Origin: Microbacterium oleivorans NBRC 103075
Lineage (GTDB): Bacteria; Actinomycetota; Actinomycetes; Actinomycetales; Microbacteriaceae
NCBI RefSeq assembly: GCF_001552475.1
Contig: NZ_BCRG01000005.1
Location: forward strand, 1-64,000
DNA: 64,000 nt
Direction: 5' to 3'
Made by a program: the position numbers and the translations under genes. Every line of letters starts with the position of its first letter. The stretch's first letter is position 1. The notes under the pieces were generated by a model. The model saw nothing but the letters and a program-made list of their open reading frames with translations. It had not been told where the DNA came from and made no database searches. Of the stretch, positions 53,615-61,967 are shown in pieces.

Positions 53615-54244
53615 TCATAGGGGTGGGTAGTGTGCGATCGAGACGGGTTGACGTGCCCTTGACGCACCCCGGCGACGTGTCTCTGAGGGGTTTTCGGGGG
53701 ACGCTGGTTCGGATCCGGCTGCCGGCACCTTCGGAATCTCGCTCTGCGCCGCATCTCTTGTTTTCACCCGTTTCGCGAACCTACGCCCCGCGATCGACAC
53801 GGGGGTCACACGGAGATAGTCGTACTTTGCAGTAGGGCTCAACGACACCAGGGTTCGAATACCCGCCGCGCGGATCTCCGAGTCGGTCTCGACACTCTCG
53901 GCCGCTCCCCGGAGGACGACGCTCCAATGAGACGTTGAATCCTCTCCGTCGATCTCGAAGGCGCCGACAGGGTGCACCGTCGTTGCAAGCAGCTTTGATC
54001 CTGGCGCCGACCGGATGTAGACCGAGCCGCCGTGAACGGCGTAGTTCACCGGAAAGATGTCAGGCATCCCATCGACACCGATCACCGCCAGCCGGCCGAC
54101 GCTGCTCCCCTCGACGAGGCTCCAGCACTGGGCTGTGGTCAGCCGGAGAACCTTGTCTCGGCTACCGCGGCCGGTTCCTCTCGATCGCCCTCGACTGCCT
54201 AACGAATCGGAGGATCGATCCAAACCTGAGGGCGTGTCCACCAT
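53615..54244 (-). CDS. pyridoxamine 5'-phosphate oxidase-like flavin-binding protein
   Basis: A 209-residue protein. After a Ser/Arg/Gly-rich 35-residue N-terminus comes the split-barrel fold: QCWSLVEGSSVGRLAVIGVDGMPDIFPVNYAVHGGSVYIRSAPGSKLLATTVHPVGAFEIDGED and SHWSVVLRGAAESVE. This is the Rv-type PPOX family that binds FMN, F420 or haem; true PdxH function is unlikely. AAGGAG precedes the ATG at 54244. The last 45 residues are an Arg/Ser/Pro-rich tail of uncertain origin. Confidence 0.82.
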   Translation of the reverse strand: MVDTPSGLDRSSDSLGSRGRSRGTGRGSRDKVLRLTTAQCWSLVEGSSVGRLAVIGVDGMPDIFPVNYAVHGGSVYIRSAPGSKLLATTVHPVGAFEIDGEDSTSHWSVVLRGAAESVETDSEIRAAGIRTLVSLSPTAKYDYLRVTPVSIAGRRFAKRVKTRDAAQSEIPKVPAAGSEPASPENPSETRRRGASRARQPVSIAHYPPL

Positions 54245-54746
54245 TGCTCCTTGACCACAGAGAATCTGGATCGGTCGTGTGGCGTGGGGACCCCGCCAGC
54301 CATGCGCACTGGGGGTTGCGCTGACTGCAGAAAACGAGATCCCCACTCGAACGAGTCCGCGCGAGTCATAGCTCCGCGCTTGCACCCCTGCCGTCCAGAA
54401 AACGAGGACCCCCTCGCAATCAGCCCCCAGACGACTGCAAGAGGATCCACCCTTTCCGAAACACGAGGATCACGTCCAAGATGCAGGGGGGGGTTTTGTA
54501 GCAGGGACGGTTCCCGAACCCTTCCCTGTTGCTGACAGTGTCACGTAATCGCGCCCGGCGATAGGGGCACAGTCACGCCGACGTCGATCTGACGGTGATT
54601 ACCGAAAACGATCGTTTTCGGCGCAACTCCCGACCCGCCCAGACACCCCAGCGACACGCCGCCCGCAGCCCACCGAAAACCCCTGCCGAAACCACGCCCC
54701 ACCGAAACCTCTTCGCGACGTTTTCGGCGCGAGCGCATCTGCTTCC
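54245..54746. other. 502-bp intergenic region with repeats
   Basis: No gene is recognisable. The right half holds palindrome copy 4 (54602-54621). Between 54661 and 54733 it also has a series of CCGAAA or CCGAAAAC words, similar to the hairpin at 51297, just after the ThDP-enzyme stop on the minus strand. An eight-G run occurs at 54486-54493. The left half should contain the promoter of the PPOX-like gene. Confidence 0.6.
54602..54621. repeat. CGAAAACGATCGTTTTCG palindrome, copy 4
   Basis: Perfect 20-bp palindrome with core CGAAAACGATCGTTTTCG and one C/G pair on each side. It lies 126 bp downstream of the minus-strand ThDP enzyme gene. Confidence 0.85.
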
Positions 54747-56405
54747 TCAGCGCCGCAGGTTCACCTGCAGGATCTCCTCCTGATACGGCGCGCGAACGGC
54801 GCCCGAGATCCGCAGGTCGAGCAGCAGGAACGGACGCTCATCCGCGGGTAGATCGCGCCAGCGCGCCAGCGCCTGCAGATCGTCCAGGGTTCGGACGATG
54901 ACGCCTTCCGCGCCGACGGCTCGAGCGAGCCCGGCGAAGTCGACCTCGGGGATCTCCATCGGTCCGCGGGCGAGACCCATGACGCCGTACAGGTGGACCT
55001 CCGCGCCGTACGCACCGTCGTTCCAGACCACCGCGAGTCCCCGCCCGCGCGCCACCCGCACGGCCGACTCGAGGTCGGCGATCGCCATGAGCCCGCCGCC
55101 GTCGCCCGTCGTGAGCACGATCGTCGAATCCGTCCGAGCTCGTGCTGCGCCCGGCACCGAGGGGAAGCCGAGACCGATCGACTGATACGCCGTGCCGATC
55201 ATCATCATCCGGTCGGGTGACGCCACCGGCCAGAACATGTTCGCCCAGCCGATGAAGTGCCCACCGTCCGACACCACCACCCGGTCTTCCGGCAGAAGAT
55301 CCGCGATCGCCGCGGCCGCACTCCGTGGATCGAGTCGTCCATCCGGTGCAAGCCCGTCGCCAGCGTCGCGTTTGCCCAACCCTGCCACGTCGACCTGATC
55401 GCGCCAGTTCGACGGCGCCGCACCGAGCCGCTCGAGCTCGTCCGCGATCGCACGGGCGGCGAGTGCGGCATCCGCTCGCAGGAAGCGACCGACCTGCGGA
55501 TGCGTCGCCGCAGGCGCCACGTCGACCTGAGCGATCGTCGCCTCGGGGGAGAAGAGCTCGCCGAACCGCATCGTGAACTGGTTGAGCGATGCCCCGAACA
55601 CGACGACCACGTCAGCCTCGCGGATCGCGGCCATCGCCCCTTCAGCGCCGAACCCGCCGGTCACCCCCAGGTCGAACTCGCCGCGCGGGAAGATCCCGCG
55701 TCCGAGAGCAGTGGATGCCGTCAGTGCGCCGACCGCATCCGCGAGGCGTCCGAGCTCTTCACCCGCGCCCGCCGTCCACGCGCCACGGCCGGCGAGCAGC
55801 AGCGGGCGCTCGGCAGACGCGAGCGCCCCGGCGATCGCCGCCACCGTTGCGGCGGCGTGGGGGCCCGCCGGGGCGAGCGGTGCGGGCAGCACCGGATCGG
55901 GCGTCGCCGGGATCGCGCCCGCATCGCGCCCGCCCACGTCGTAGGGGATCGCGAGCACGACGGGGGTGCGGAACGACAGCGCGTGCTCGATCGCGATGAC
56001 CGTGGTGGCCGCGGCATCCGTTCGTCCGACCGTGTATGTGCGGACGCCGACGGCCGACGCGAGCGAGAGCTGGTCGACGTCCCACGGGCGGGGACCCGAG
56101 GTCGGCTCGTCGCCCACCACGAGCACGAGCGGAACGCGGGCCTGGGCGGCTTCGGCGAGCGCCGTCAGGGTGTTGGTGAAGCCGGCTCCGTAGGTCGAGG
56201 TCGCGGCGGCGAGGCCGCCCCCGGCGCGGAAGTGCGCATCGGCGGCGACAACACCGCCGGCTTCGTGGCGGACGGCGGTGAACATCACATCGTCGCGGCG
56301 TTCGAGCGCGTCGAGGACGAGGGCGTTGCCATTGCCCATGACTCCGAACACGTGGTCGACGTGGGCGGCGAGGGCGGAGGCGACGTGGGAAGCGACGGTG
56401 GGCAT
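54747..56405 (-). CDS. thiamine-diphosphate-dependent enzyme (acetolactate synthase-like)
   Basis: A 552-residue three-domain ThDP enzyme. PYR domain: VFGVMGNGNALVLDALERRDDVMFTAVRHEAGGVVAADAHFRAGGG with the catalytic Glu. A Rossmann middle domain follows, then the PP domain with ThDP/Mg motif TTGDGGGLMAIADLESAVRVARGRGLAVVWNDGAYGAE. It is related to acetolactate synthase and benzoylformate decarboxylase; substrate unknown, and no small subunit is linked. AGGAG precedes the ATG at 56405. Stand-alone gene. Confidence 0.88.
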   Translation of the reverse strand: MPTVASHVASALAAHVDHVFGVMGNGNALVLDALERRDDVMFTAVRHEAGGVVAADAHFRAGGGLAAATSTYGAGFTNTLTALAEAAQARVPLVLVVGDEPTSGPRPWDVDQLSLASAVGVRTYTVGRTDAAATTVIAIEHALSFRTPVVLAIPYDVGGRDAGAIPATPDPVLPAPLAPAGPHAAATVAAIAGALASAERPLLLAGRGAWTAGAGEELGRLADAVGALTASTALGRGIFPRGEFDLGVTGGFGAEGAMAAIREADVVVVFGASLNQFTMRFGELFSPEATIAQVDVAPAATHPQVGRFLRADAALAARAIADELERLGAAPSNWRDQVDVAGLGKRDAGDGLAPDGRLDPRSAAAAIADLLPEDRVVVSDGGHFIGWANMFWPVASPDRMMMIGTAYQSIGLGFPSVPGAARARTDSTIVLTTGDGGGLMAIADLESAVRVARGRGLAVVWNDGAYGAEVHLYGVMGLARGPMEIPEVDFAGLARAVGAEGVIVRTLDDLQALARWRDLPADERPFLLLDLRISGAVRAPYQEEILQVNLRR

Positions 56406-56567
56406 GGATGCTCCTGGAGACGGGGACGACGGATGCCGTATATGTCTCGCGCTCCGCGACGATGCGGGTGGCTGCGTGCCCCTTTTCCGAGCACCAGGAC
56501 CTGTCTCGCTCCTGGACGCGCTCAGTCTATCCGCGCGCGACGCGGCCCCGCGTGGCACACTGCGGTC

Positions 56568-56909
56568 ATGCTGCAGACGATGGAGATCTCCCTCACGCCG
56601 TTCGACGCTGCGCGGATCGTCCTCGAGCACGTACAGGCGTCGGGGATGACGGTCGAGTGCGTCGGCCAGCACGCGACGGCGACGGAGGCGGGCCATCAGA
56701 CGGCGCTTCTGATCTTCGAGAAGTACTACATGCGCACGAGCAGTCGGGCCTCGCTGACGGTGCTCCTCGAGAACCTCGCCGGCCCGACGAAAGCGGTCTT
56801 CCGCGGGTCGGGCGGCGGCGAGGGCGCGCTGTTCCGCTTCGACTGGGGCGCGAGCGCCGACTTCGCCGCGAGCGTCGTCGACGCGCTCGAACCGTACGCG
56901 ACGGCGTGA
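56568..56909 (+). CDS. DUF6054-like small protein
   Basis: A 113-residue protein: ISLTPFDAARIVLEHVQASGMTVECVGQH, then ALLIFEKYYMRTSSRASLTVLLENLAGPTKAVFRGSGGGEGALFRFDWGAS and a C-terminal helix. This alpha/beta pattern fits DUF6054 proteins of unknown function. Either ATG 56568 or 56580 could start it; neither has a ribosome binding site. The next gene begins 10 bp after the stop, so they are probably co-transcribed. Confidence 0.68.
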   Translation: MLQTMEISLTPFDAARIVLEHVQASGMTVECVGQHATATEAGHQTALLIFEKYYMRTSSRASLTVLLENLAGPTKAVFRGSGGGEGALFRFDWGASADFAASVVDALEPYATA

Positions 56910-56919
56910 CGGAGAGCAG

Positions 56920-57948
56920 ATGGATGCCGACGCGCTCCGCAGTCTGAGACTGCACGCGCACCTGCTCGCCGCACCCGCTGCCGCACCGACTGATGTCGCC
57001 CGGCGTCTGGTGGCTGTGCAGGCGCAGGATTTCGCCGCCGGGCGGTGGGCGCTCGGAATCCGCACCACCGGTGACCTCACCGTCGACGAGGTCGACCGGG
57101 TCTTCACCGACGGGCACCTCGTCCGGGCGTGGACGCAGCGCGGCACCCTGCACATCGTCGAACCGGCGACGGCCGCCATGATCCTGGCCGTCACGGGGGA
57201 GCGGCAGCTGCGTGCCTACGGGATAGACGCCGCCGTGCTCGACCGCGGCGAGCGTGTGTTCCGCTCGGCGCTCGAGGATGAGGGCAGCCTCACCCGGACG
57301 GTGTTCGTCGAGGCGCTGCAACGCGAGGGCATCGCGGGCTCGGTTCCGGCGGGAAGCCGCATCCTCACAGCCCTCTCCCTTCGCGGCGTCGTGGCGCTCG
57401 GCCCCGTCGTGCCGCGCGAGCAAGGCGTCACGCGAGAGCAGTACCTCGTTCCGCTCCCGCCCGCGGCGCCCACCGGCGACGACCCCGCCGTCGACCTCCT
57501 CCTCGCCTACCTCCGCGGGCACGGCCCGGCGTCGTCCGCGGACTTCGCCTGGTGGGCGGGCCTGCCGGCGGGCGCCTCGCGCGCCGTCGCGGAACGCGCT
57601 GCTGATCGTGTCGAGCGCACGGACGACGGTCTCCTGATGCTCCCGTCCAGCGGGCAGGCGACCACGGATGCCGGCACGATCGCCCTCCCCGCCTTCGACG
57701 AGTACGTGCTGTCTTACGCCGACCGATCGCTCGCGATGGGCGCGGGAGACCGAACCACGATCGGCCCGACCGCGAACGGGATGGTGCGCCCCGTCATCGT
57801 GCGCCGCGGCGTCGCGGTCGGTACGTGGAGCCTGTCGCTCGCCGCGGGGAGCAGCGGCATCCCGACCGCGACCCTGTTCGAAGGGGAATCGGATGCCGGG
57901 GTGACCGCGGCGCTCACGCGCGTGCGCTGCTTCTTCGGCGGCGCTTAG
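56920..57948 (+). CDS. winged-helix DNA glycosylase-like protein (AlkZ/HTH_42)
   Basis: A 342-residue member of the HTH_42 family, to which the crosslink glycosylases AlkZ and YcaQ belong. The catalytic QxQ motif is present at residues 34-36 in LVAVQAQDFAAGRWALGIR, followed by RAWTQRGTLHIV and the C-terminal ALPAFDEYVLSYADRS. It probably removes bulky or crosslinked N7-purine adducts. GGAGAG precedes the ATG at 56920. Confidence 0.85.
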   Translation: MDADALRSLRLHAHLLAAPAAAPTDVARRLVAVQAQDFAAGRWALGIRTTGDLTVDEVDRVFTDGHLVRAWTQRGTLHIVEPATAAMILAVTGERQLRAYGIDAAVLDRGERVFRSALEDEGSLTRTVFVEALQREGIAGSVPAGSRILTALSLRGVVALGPVVPREQGVTREQYLVPLPPAAPTGDDPAVDLLLAYLRGHGPASSADFAWWAGLPAGASRAVAERAADRVERTDDGLLMLPSSGQATTDAGTIALPAFDEYVLSYADRSLAMGAGDRTTIGPTANGMVRPVIVRRGVAVGTWSLSLAAGSSGIPTATLFEGESDAGVTAALTRVRCFFGGA

Positions 57949-58069
57949 CGATACACGCGCTCGCACGCAAGAAGTTTCGACGAGATCGCGCCGAGGTTAG
58001 CGTCACTGCAAGCGCCCTGATCCTTGTGGGCACCGTCGGAGGGAGTGTGTCATCGACTCTCCACGTGAT

Positions 58070-58600
58070 GTGCCCGACCGCATCCTCGTTCAGCGCGCTG
58101 TCGACGGCGACACGTCCGCCTTCGGCGAGATCGTCCGCCGGCATTCCTCGCTCGTCCGCGCCTATGTGTACCGGATCGTCGGGTCGGTCGCCGACACCGA
58201 CGACGTCGTGCAGGACGCCTTCGTCACCGCCTGGAAGCAGCTCCCCACGCTCCGCGACCCATCGGCCGTCCGATCGTGGCTCATGCGGATCGCCGGCCGA
58301 GAGGCGCTGGCACTCGCTACGCGCAACTCGCGAGAGGATGCTCTCGATGACGCGGTCCTGCCGCCCACCTCGCACGCGCAGCCGGAACGCGCCGCGATCC
58401 AGAACGACCGCCTAGCCGCCCTTTCGCGGGCGCTCGATCGATTGAAGGAAGATCAACGCCGTTGCTGGTTGCTGCGGGAAGTCGCAGAACTCAGCTATGC
58501 CGAGATCGCAGAAGAGATGAACATGACCGACAGCACCGTCCGAGGATTGCTCGCACGGGCCCGGGCGAGCATCGCGATCGAGATGGAGGGGTGGCGATGA
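58070..58600 (+). CDS. ECF RNA polymerase sigma factor
   Basis: A 176-residue sigma factor. Region 2: FGEIVRRHSSLVRAYVYRIVGSVADTDDVVQDAFVTAWKQLPTLRD. Region 4: ALDRLKEDQRRCWLLREVAELSYAEIAEEMNMTDSTVRGLLARARASI. GTG at 58070 is the only good in-frame start, although the GGAGGGAG upstream is too distant. It overlaps the putative anti-sigma gene by 4 bp (ATGA), a common regulatory pairing, and heads the envelope-stress cluster. Confidence 0.9.
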   Translation: MPDRILVQRAVDGDTSAFGEIVRRHSSLVRAYVYRIVGSVADTDDVVQDAFVTAWKQLPTLRDPSAVRSWLMRIAGREALALATRNSREDALDDAVLPPTSHAQPERAAIQNDRLAALSRALDRLKEDQRRCWLLREVAELSYAEIAEEMNMTDSTVRGLLARARASIAIEMEGWR

Positions 58601-59172
58601 ACGACGACGACGCGCTCGAGTGCGGGCGCAGTATCGATGAGCTCAGCAGCTACGTCCAAGCCGGTCGCACTCCCCGTGATCGCCACATCGAGTCGTGCCC
58701 CGACTGCTTGAACGTCATCGAGGCCCTCGAACGCGTGGGGCAGCTCTCGCGCGACCTGGTCGCCGACGATGCCGAGCACCTGCCGCGACCACCCGAGAGC
58801 TGGTTCGAGGGAATCCTCTCCGTCATCCACTCCGAGCTCCGCGCCGGCCGCAGCTTCCCGATCCACCACCCTGACCCCCGAGTCACGATCACGGTGACGG
58901 AGGGCGCGGTCCGTTCCCTCGTCCGCTCGAGCGCCGACGAACTCGACGGCATCTACCTCGGTCGCACCCAGATCGTCGGCGATGCGGAGACCCCGGGCGC
59001 CCCGGTGCGCATCGACCTGACCGCCTCGGTCGCGTGGGGTCGGTCGATCCCCGATCTGACCTCCGCCCTCCGAGATCTCGTCTACCGCGTGCTCGCCGAG
59101 CACACTGAACTCAACGTCACTGCTGTCAACGTCGCCGTCGAAGAGCTCCACGGCACAGAAGGAGAGGAGTGA
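58597..59172 (+). CDS. zinc-finger anti-sigma-like protein with Asp23-like C-terminus
   Basis: A 191-residue protein. Residues 9-42 hold a ZAS-like pattern, CGRSIDELSSYVQAGRTPRDRHIESCPDC, i.e. His-x3-Cys-x2-Cys with an upstream Cys. The second half, about 85-185, has TITVTEGAVRSLVRSSADELDGIYLGRT and VRIDLTASVAWGRSIPDLTSALRDLVYRVLAEHTELNVTAVNVAVEELH, an Asp23/Gls24 pattern. No membrane segment. It probably holds the sigma factor inactive; fusing this to an Asp23 domain ties sensing to the cluster's own products (inference). Confidence 0.8.
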   Translation: MNDDDALECGRSIDELSSYVQAGRTPRDRHIESCPDCLNVIEALERVGQLSRDLVADDAEHLPRPPESWFEGILSVIHSELRAGRSFPIHHPDPRVTITVTEGAVRSLVRSSADELDGIYLGRTQIVGDAETPGAPVRIDLTASVAWGRSIPDLTSALRDLVYRVLAEHTELNVTAVNVAVEELHGTEGEE

Positions 59173-59177
59173 GCACC

Positions 59178-59519
59178 ATGACCGGTCTGCCCTCCATTCA
59201 TGAGCCCGCTGGCACCCCTGAGGACCAGCCCGACCTCGTCGCGCGCATCCGCGCCGTCGACGGCGTGACCGATGTCTACTCGCCGCGCTCGGCGATCGCC
59301 CGCATCCCGGGTCTGATCGCCGCCGCTGCAGGTGCCGACGGCGACCGGGTCGCCGAAGTCGCCGTCACGGTCCGCGACGGGATGCCGCTGGTCGCCGCCC
59401 GCATCGCGACCGCCTCGCACGACAACACGCCCGCCGCGGCCCGCCGCGTAGCGGACGCGTTGCTCGCCAACACCCCCGGCGACGCGCAGATCAGCATCCA
59501 GATCGCCCGCATCCACTGA
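59178..59519 (+). CDS. Asp23-cluster hypothetical protein
   Basis: A 113-residue protein with DLVARIRAVDGVTDVYSPRSAIARIP and VAVTVRDGMPLVAARIATASHDNTPAAARRVADALLANTP...QISIQIARIH. The strand-helix-strand layout looks like a reduced Asp23 fold. ATG 59178 is chosen because AGGAG lies 8 bases upstream; a GTG at 59169 overlaps the preceding stop. It is the last gene before the 141-bp gap in front of the main Asp23 gene. Confidence 0.7.
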   Translation: MTGLPSIHEPAGTPEDQPDLVARIRAVDGVTDVYSPRSAIARIPGLIAAAAGADGDRVAEVAVTVRDGMPLVAARIATASHDNTPAAARRVADALLANTPGDAQISIQIARIH

Positions 59520-59560
59520 CCTCGCAAGGCCCGTCGAAAATTCTCCGAACTTTTTTGTGA

Positions 59561-59590
59561 GGAATCGGGACGCCCCACCCTCTTATGTAC
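59561..59590 (+). promoter_or_regulatory. candidate sigma-dependent promoter of the Asp23 operon
   Basis: GGAATC (59561-59566) resembles the GGAAC-type -35 box of ECF sigma factors, with TATGTA near 59584-59589 as a possible -10. It lies about 70 bp upstream of the Asp23 ATG, directly after a T6 run (59551-59556). It would let the ECF factor drive the structural genes. Confidence 0.35.
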
Positions 59591-59660
59591 GAGGCCGACA
59601 ACAACGGCCCACGTCGCACCGCAGGGTGCGCCGCCAGATCGTTTCAGAAAGAGGAGAATC

Positions 59661-60131
59661 ATGGCTGACGAGACCCCCACCACGACCACCCCCGCAGTTC
59701 CCGGCGCGCGCGTCGACCGCACCGCACCGAAGGCTGCCGAGACCACGGCCGCCACGGCCGGCACGACCGTCATCTCTGATGGCGTCGTCGCGAAGGTCGC
59801 CGGGATCGCGGCTCGCGAGATTCCCGGTGTCCACGCTCTCGGCGGCGGCGGAGCTCGTGCCCTCGGCGCGATCCGCAACGCCATCAACGCCACCGACCTC
59901 GGTCAGGGCGTGAAGGTGGAAGTGGGCGAGACCCAGGCCGCCGTCGACCTCACCATCGTGGTCGAGTACCCGACTCCCGTCCACCAGGTCGCCGCGCAGG
60001 TCCGTGACGCCGTCGCCGGTGCCATCACCCGCCTCGTCGGACTCGACGTGGTCGAAGTCAACGTCACCGTCGACGACGTCCACATCCCGGGTGACGAAGA
60101 CGAAGAGCACGAGGAGTCGCGCGTCTCATGA
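59661..60131 (+). CDS. Asp23/Gls24-family envelope stress protein
   Basis: A 156-residue protein. A Thr/Ala/Pro-rich start (1-38) precedes the Asp23 domain: TVISDGVVAKVAGIAAREIPGVHALGG, then VKVEVGETQAAVDLTIVVEYPTPVHQVAAQVRDAVAGAITRLVGLDVVEVNVTVDDVHI. An acidic tail DEDEEHEE ends it. Asp23 proteins coat the inner face of the membrane under envelope stress through an AmaP anchor. AAAGAGGAG precedes the ATG. Overlaps the next gene by 4 bp. Confidence 0.93.
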   Translation: MADETPTTTTPAVPGARVDRTAPKAAETTAATAGTTVISDGVVAKVAGIAAREIPGVHALGGGGARALGAIRNAINATDLGQGVKVEVGETQAAVDLTIVVEYPTPVHQVAAQVRDAVAGAITRLVGLDVVEVNVTVDDVHIPGDEDEEHEESRVS

Positions 60132-60316
60132 GCACCACGATCATCGGCGCACTGACCGGCGCCATCCTTGCCGTCGTCGCCCTCGTGTTCGGGTTCTGGG
60201 GATTCCTCCTCACGGCCCTGTTCATGGCGATCGGCGCGGTCATCGGCCGCATCGCGTCGGGCAAGCTCGACGTTCGCGCGGTGACTGACGCCTTCACGGG
60301 ACGGCGCACCTCCTGA
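60128..60316 (+). CDS. small membrane protein (DUF2273-like)
   Basis: A 62-residue protein with two membrane segments, IIGALTGAILAVVALVFGFWGFLLTALFMAIGAVIG, then a basic end. This size and position between Asp23 genes match DUF2273. ATGA overlap upstream and a one-base TGATG overlap downstream show tight coupling. Confidence 0.8.
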   Translation: MSTTIIGALTGAILAVVALVFGFWGFLLTALFMAIGAVIGRIASGKLDVRAVTDAFTGRRTS

Positions 60317-60711
60317 TGCGTACCGACACCGACGGAACGGCGGGCGGCGAGTCCTCGCGACTCGCCGCCGCAGCCCCCGGCGTCGCCGGCCGCACCGAGG
60401 TCGCCGAGCGTGTGCTCGTCGGCGTCGCGCGGGCGGTGTCCGCCGATGTCATCGGCGTCCCGCGGGGCGAGATCTCCGTGGGTGTCGCTGATCGACGGGA
60501 CGGTATGGCTCTGAAGGTATCGAGCCCCCTACCGGTCCCCGACCTCGATGACCTGGAATCGGTGCGGAGCACCACTCCCGTCCTCGAGCGCGCCGCGCAG
60601 ATGCAGGAGCAGCTGCGTGAGCGACTGACCCACCTCCTCGGGCGCGACATCGCCCGAATCGACCTCACCGTGACTGGTGCCCGAACCCCAGAAAGGAAGC
60701 GTGTGCGATGA
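60316..60711 (+). CDS. Asp23-cluster protein, second Asp23-like paralogue
   Basis: A 131-residue protein with VAGRTEVAERVLVGVARAVSADVIGVPRGEISVGVADRRDGMALKVSSPLPV and a helix ERAAQMQEQLRERLTHLLGRDIARIDLTVTGAR. The layout is Asp23-like but the sequence is diverged. It starts on the last base of the preceding stop and overlaps the next gene by 4 bp. Confidence 0.72.
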   Translation: MRTDTDGTAGGESSRLAAAAPGVAGRTEVAERVLVGVARAVSADVIGVPRGEISVGVADRRDGMALKVSSPLPVPDLDDLESVRSTTPVLERAAQMQEQLRERLTHLLGRDIARIDLTVTGARTPERKRVR

Positions 60712-61292
60712 CCACTCCCGTGCTCCGTCGCGTCGTGCGCCGCGAGACGCACTCGCCGCGCAGCGTCGCCTTCGCCGTCGTCGTCCTGCTGGGGATCATC
60801 CTGGCCCTGTACGTCGCGGTCGAACTCATCCTCGCCCTCGCCGCACAGCCCGCACTGTTCGTGCGGCCGATGGCTGCTCTGCAGTGGTTGGCCGGCCTCC
60901 CCTCGAGCGTCCCCGTGGCAGCGGGCGTCGCCGGCGGGTTGGTCGTGGCTGCACTCGGGCTCTGGCTCGTCGTCCTGGCCGTGTCGCCGGGGCGTCTGTC
61001 CAAGCATGAAATGGATGCCGGTGGCCGAGTCGCCGTCGTCGACAACGGTGTGGTCGCCTCGGCACTCGCCCAGCGGGTGAGTGACGAGACGGGCATCGCC
61101 CGTGACCGCGTGACCGTGGGCGTCGCCCACCGGAGCGTCGACGTCACCGTCCGGCCGGGAGCAGGCATCCCGATCGAGAAGGCGCAGGTCACCTCGTTGG
61201 CCGAGGCGGAGATCGCCTCGCTGAAACTCGCACGACCCGTCCGCACCCGCGTTCGGATCGAGCGCCACGACGAAGAGGAGAAGGCGGCATGA
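60708..61292 (+). CDS. AmaP-like membrane anchor (DUF6286 type)
   Basis: A 194-residue protein: basic N-terminus, two membrane segments (SVAFAVVVLLGIILALYVAVELILALA and VPVAAGVAGGLVVAALGLWLVVLAV), and a cytoplasmic domain RVAVVDNGVVASALAQRVSDETGIARDRVTVGVAHRSVDVTVRPG. This is the layout of the membrane anchors that recruit Asp23. Coupled on both sides by ATGA overlaps. Confidence 0.8.
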   Translation: MTTPVLRRVVRRETHSPRSVAFAVVVLLGIILALYVAVELILALAAQPALFVRPMAALQWLAGLPSSVPVAAGVAGGLVVAALGLWLVVLAVSPGRLSKHEMDAGGRVAVVDNGVVASALAQRVSDETGIARDRVTVGVAHRSVDVTVRPGAGIPIEKAQVTSLAEAEIASLKLARPVRTRVRIERHDEEEKAA

Positions 61293-61903
61293 ACGACACC
61301 AACCGTGCGCTGAACCGCACCGTCCTCCTGATCGTCGGCCTCGTCCTGCTCATCGGCGGGGGAGCGGCGGCCACCGCAGCAGCAGTTCCGGCCGTCGGGG
61401 ACGTCTGGACCTCGTCCGGTCAGGCCGCCTTCGACGGGCTCCGAGCCGCCGGCGATGCCACGAAGATCGGCGACACCGGGCTCAGCTGGGCCGTGATCGG
61501 AGCGACAGCAGGTGCGATCGTCATCGCGGTGATCCTCTTCGCGGGCCTCACGACGCTCGTGAGCCGGCGCTCCCGGACGGTCCTCCGCTCGAGCGGATCG
61601 CAGACCCCCCTGGGTCGAGTCACCGTCACGGAGGGATTCGCCGCCGACGCGGTGAAGAACTCCCTCGCCCGTCAGGACGGTGTGCTCTCGGCCTCTGTCA
61701 CGGCACACAGCGTGCGCGACGAGCCGGTGCTCCACGTGAGCGTCATCGCTCGCCAGGGCGCCGACCCGCGGAGCGTCGTCGACTACGTCGACCGCGTGAT
61801 GGACGGGCTGGCAGCTGTGACCGGTACCGAGACCGCCGCGTACATCTCCGTCCACGGAGGTCTCCGCAGCAAGCTCGCCTCCGACGCCCCGCGGGTCAGC
61901 TGA
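61289..61903 (+). CDS. AmaP-like membrane protein, second copy
   Basis: A 204-residue protein with two membrane segments, LLIVGLVLLIGGGAAATAAAVP and WAVIGATAGAIVIAVILFAGLTTLV. The cytoplasmic domain has RVTVTEGFAADAVKNSLARQDGVLSASVTAHSVRDEPVLHVSVIARQGADPRSVVDYVDRVMDGL. Its layout matches the preceding gene with low sequence similarity, so the two may form a heteromeric anchor. It ends the ATGA-coupled string. Confidence 0.78.
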   Translation: MNDTNRALNRTVLLIVGLVLLIGGGAAATAAAVPAVGDVWTSSGQAAFDGLRAAGDATKIGDTGLSWAVIGATAGAIVIAVILFAGLTTLVSRRSRTVLRSSGSQTPLGRVTVTEGFAADAVKNSLARQDGVLSASVTAHSVRDEPVLHVSVIARQGADPRSVVDYVDRVMDGLAAVTGTETAAYISVHGGLRSKLASDAPRVS

Positions 61904-61967
61904 CCCGCATCGAACCCCGGTCCAGGCACCGGTTACACCCACCCACCCACAAGGAAAGGAGACCCTC

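Noticed and set aside
53851..53864. GGGTTCGAATACCC looks like a tRNA T-arm
   Set aside because: It lies inside the well-supported PPOX-like gene, no acceptor or anticodon arm can be built around it, and the symmetry is explained by coding sequence.
50646..54621. Palindrome family considered as parS or dif sites
   Set aside because: The core CGAAAACGATCGTTTTCG does not match the parS consensus TGTTTCACGTGAAACA or an actinobacterial dif, and four copies in 4 kb among accessory genes do not fit dif.
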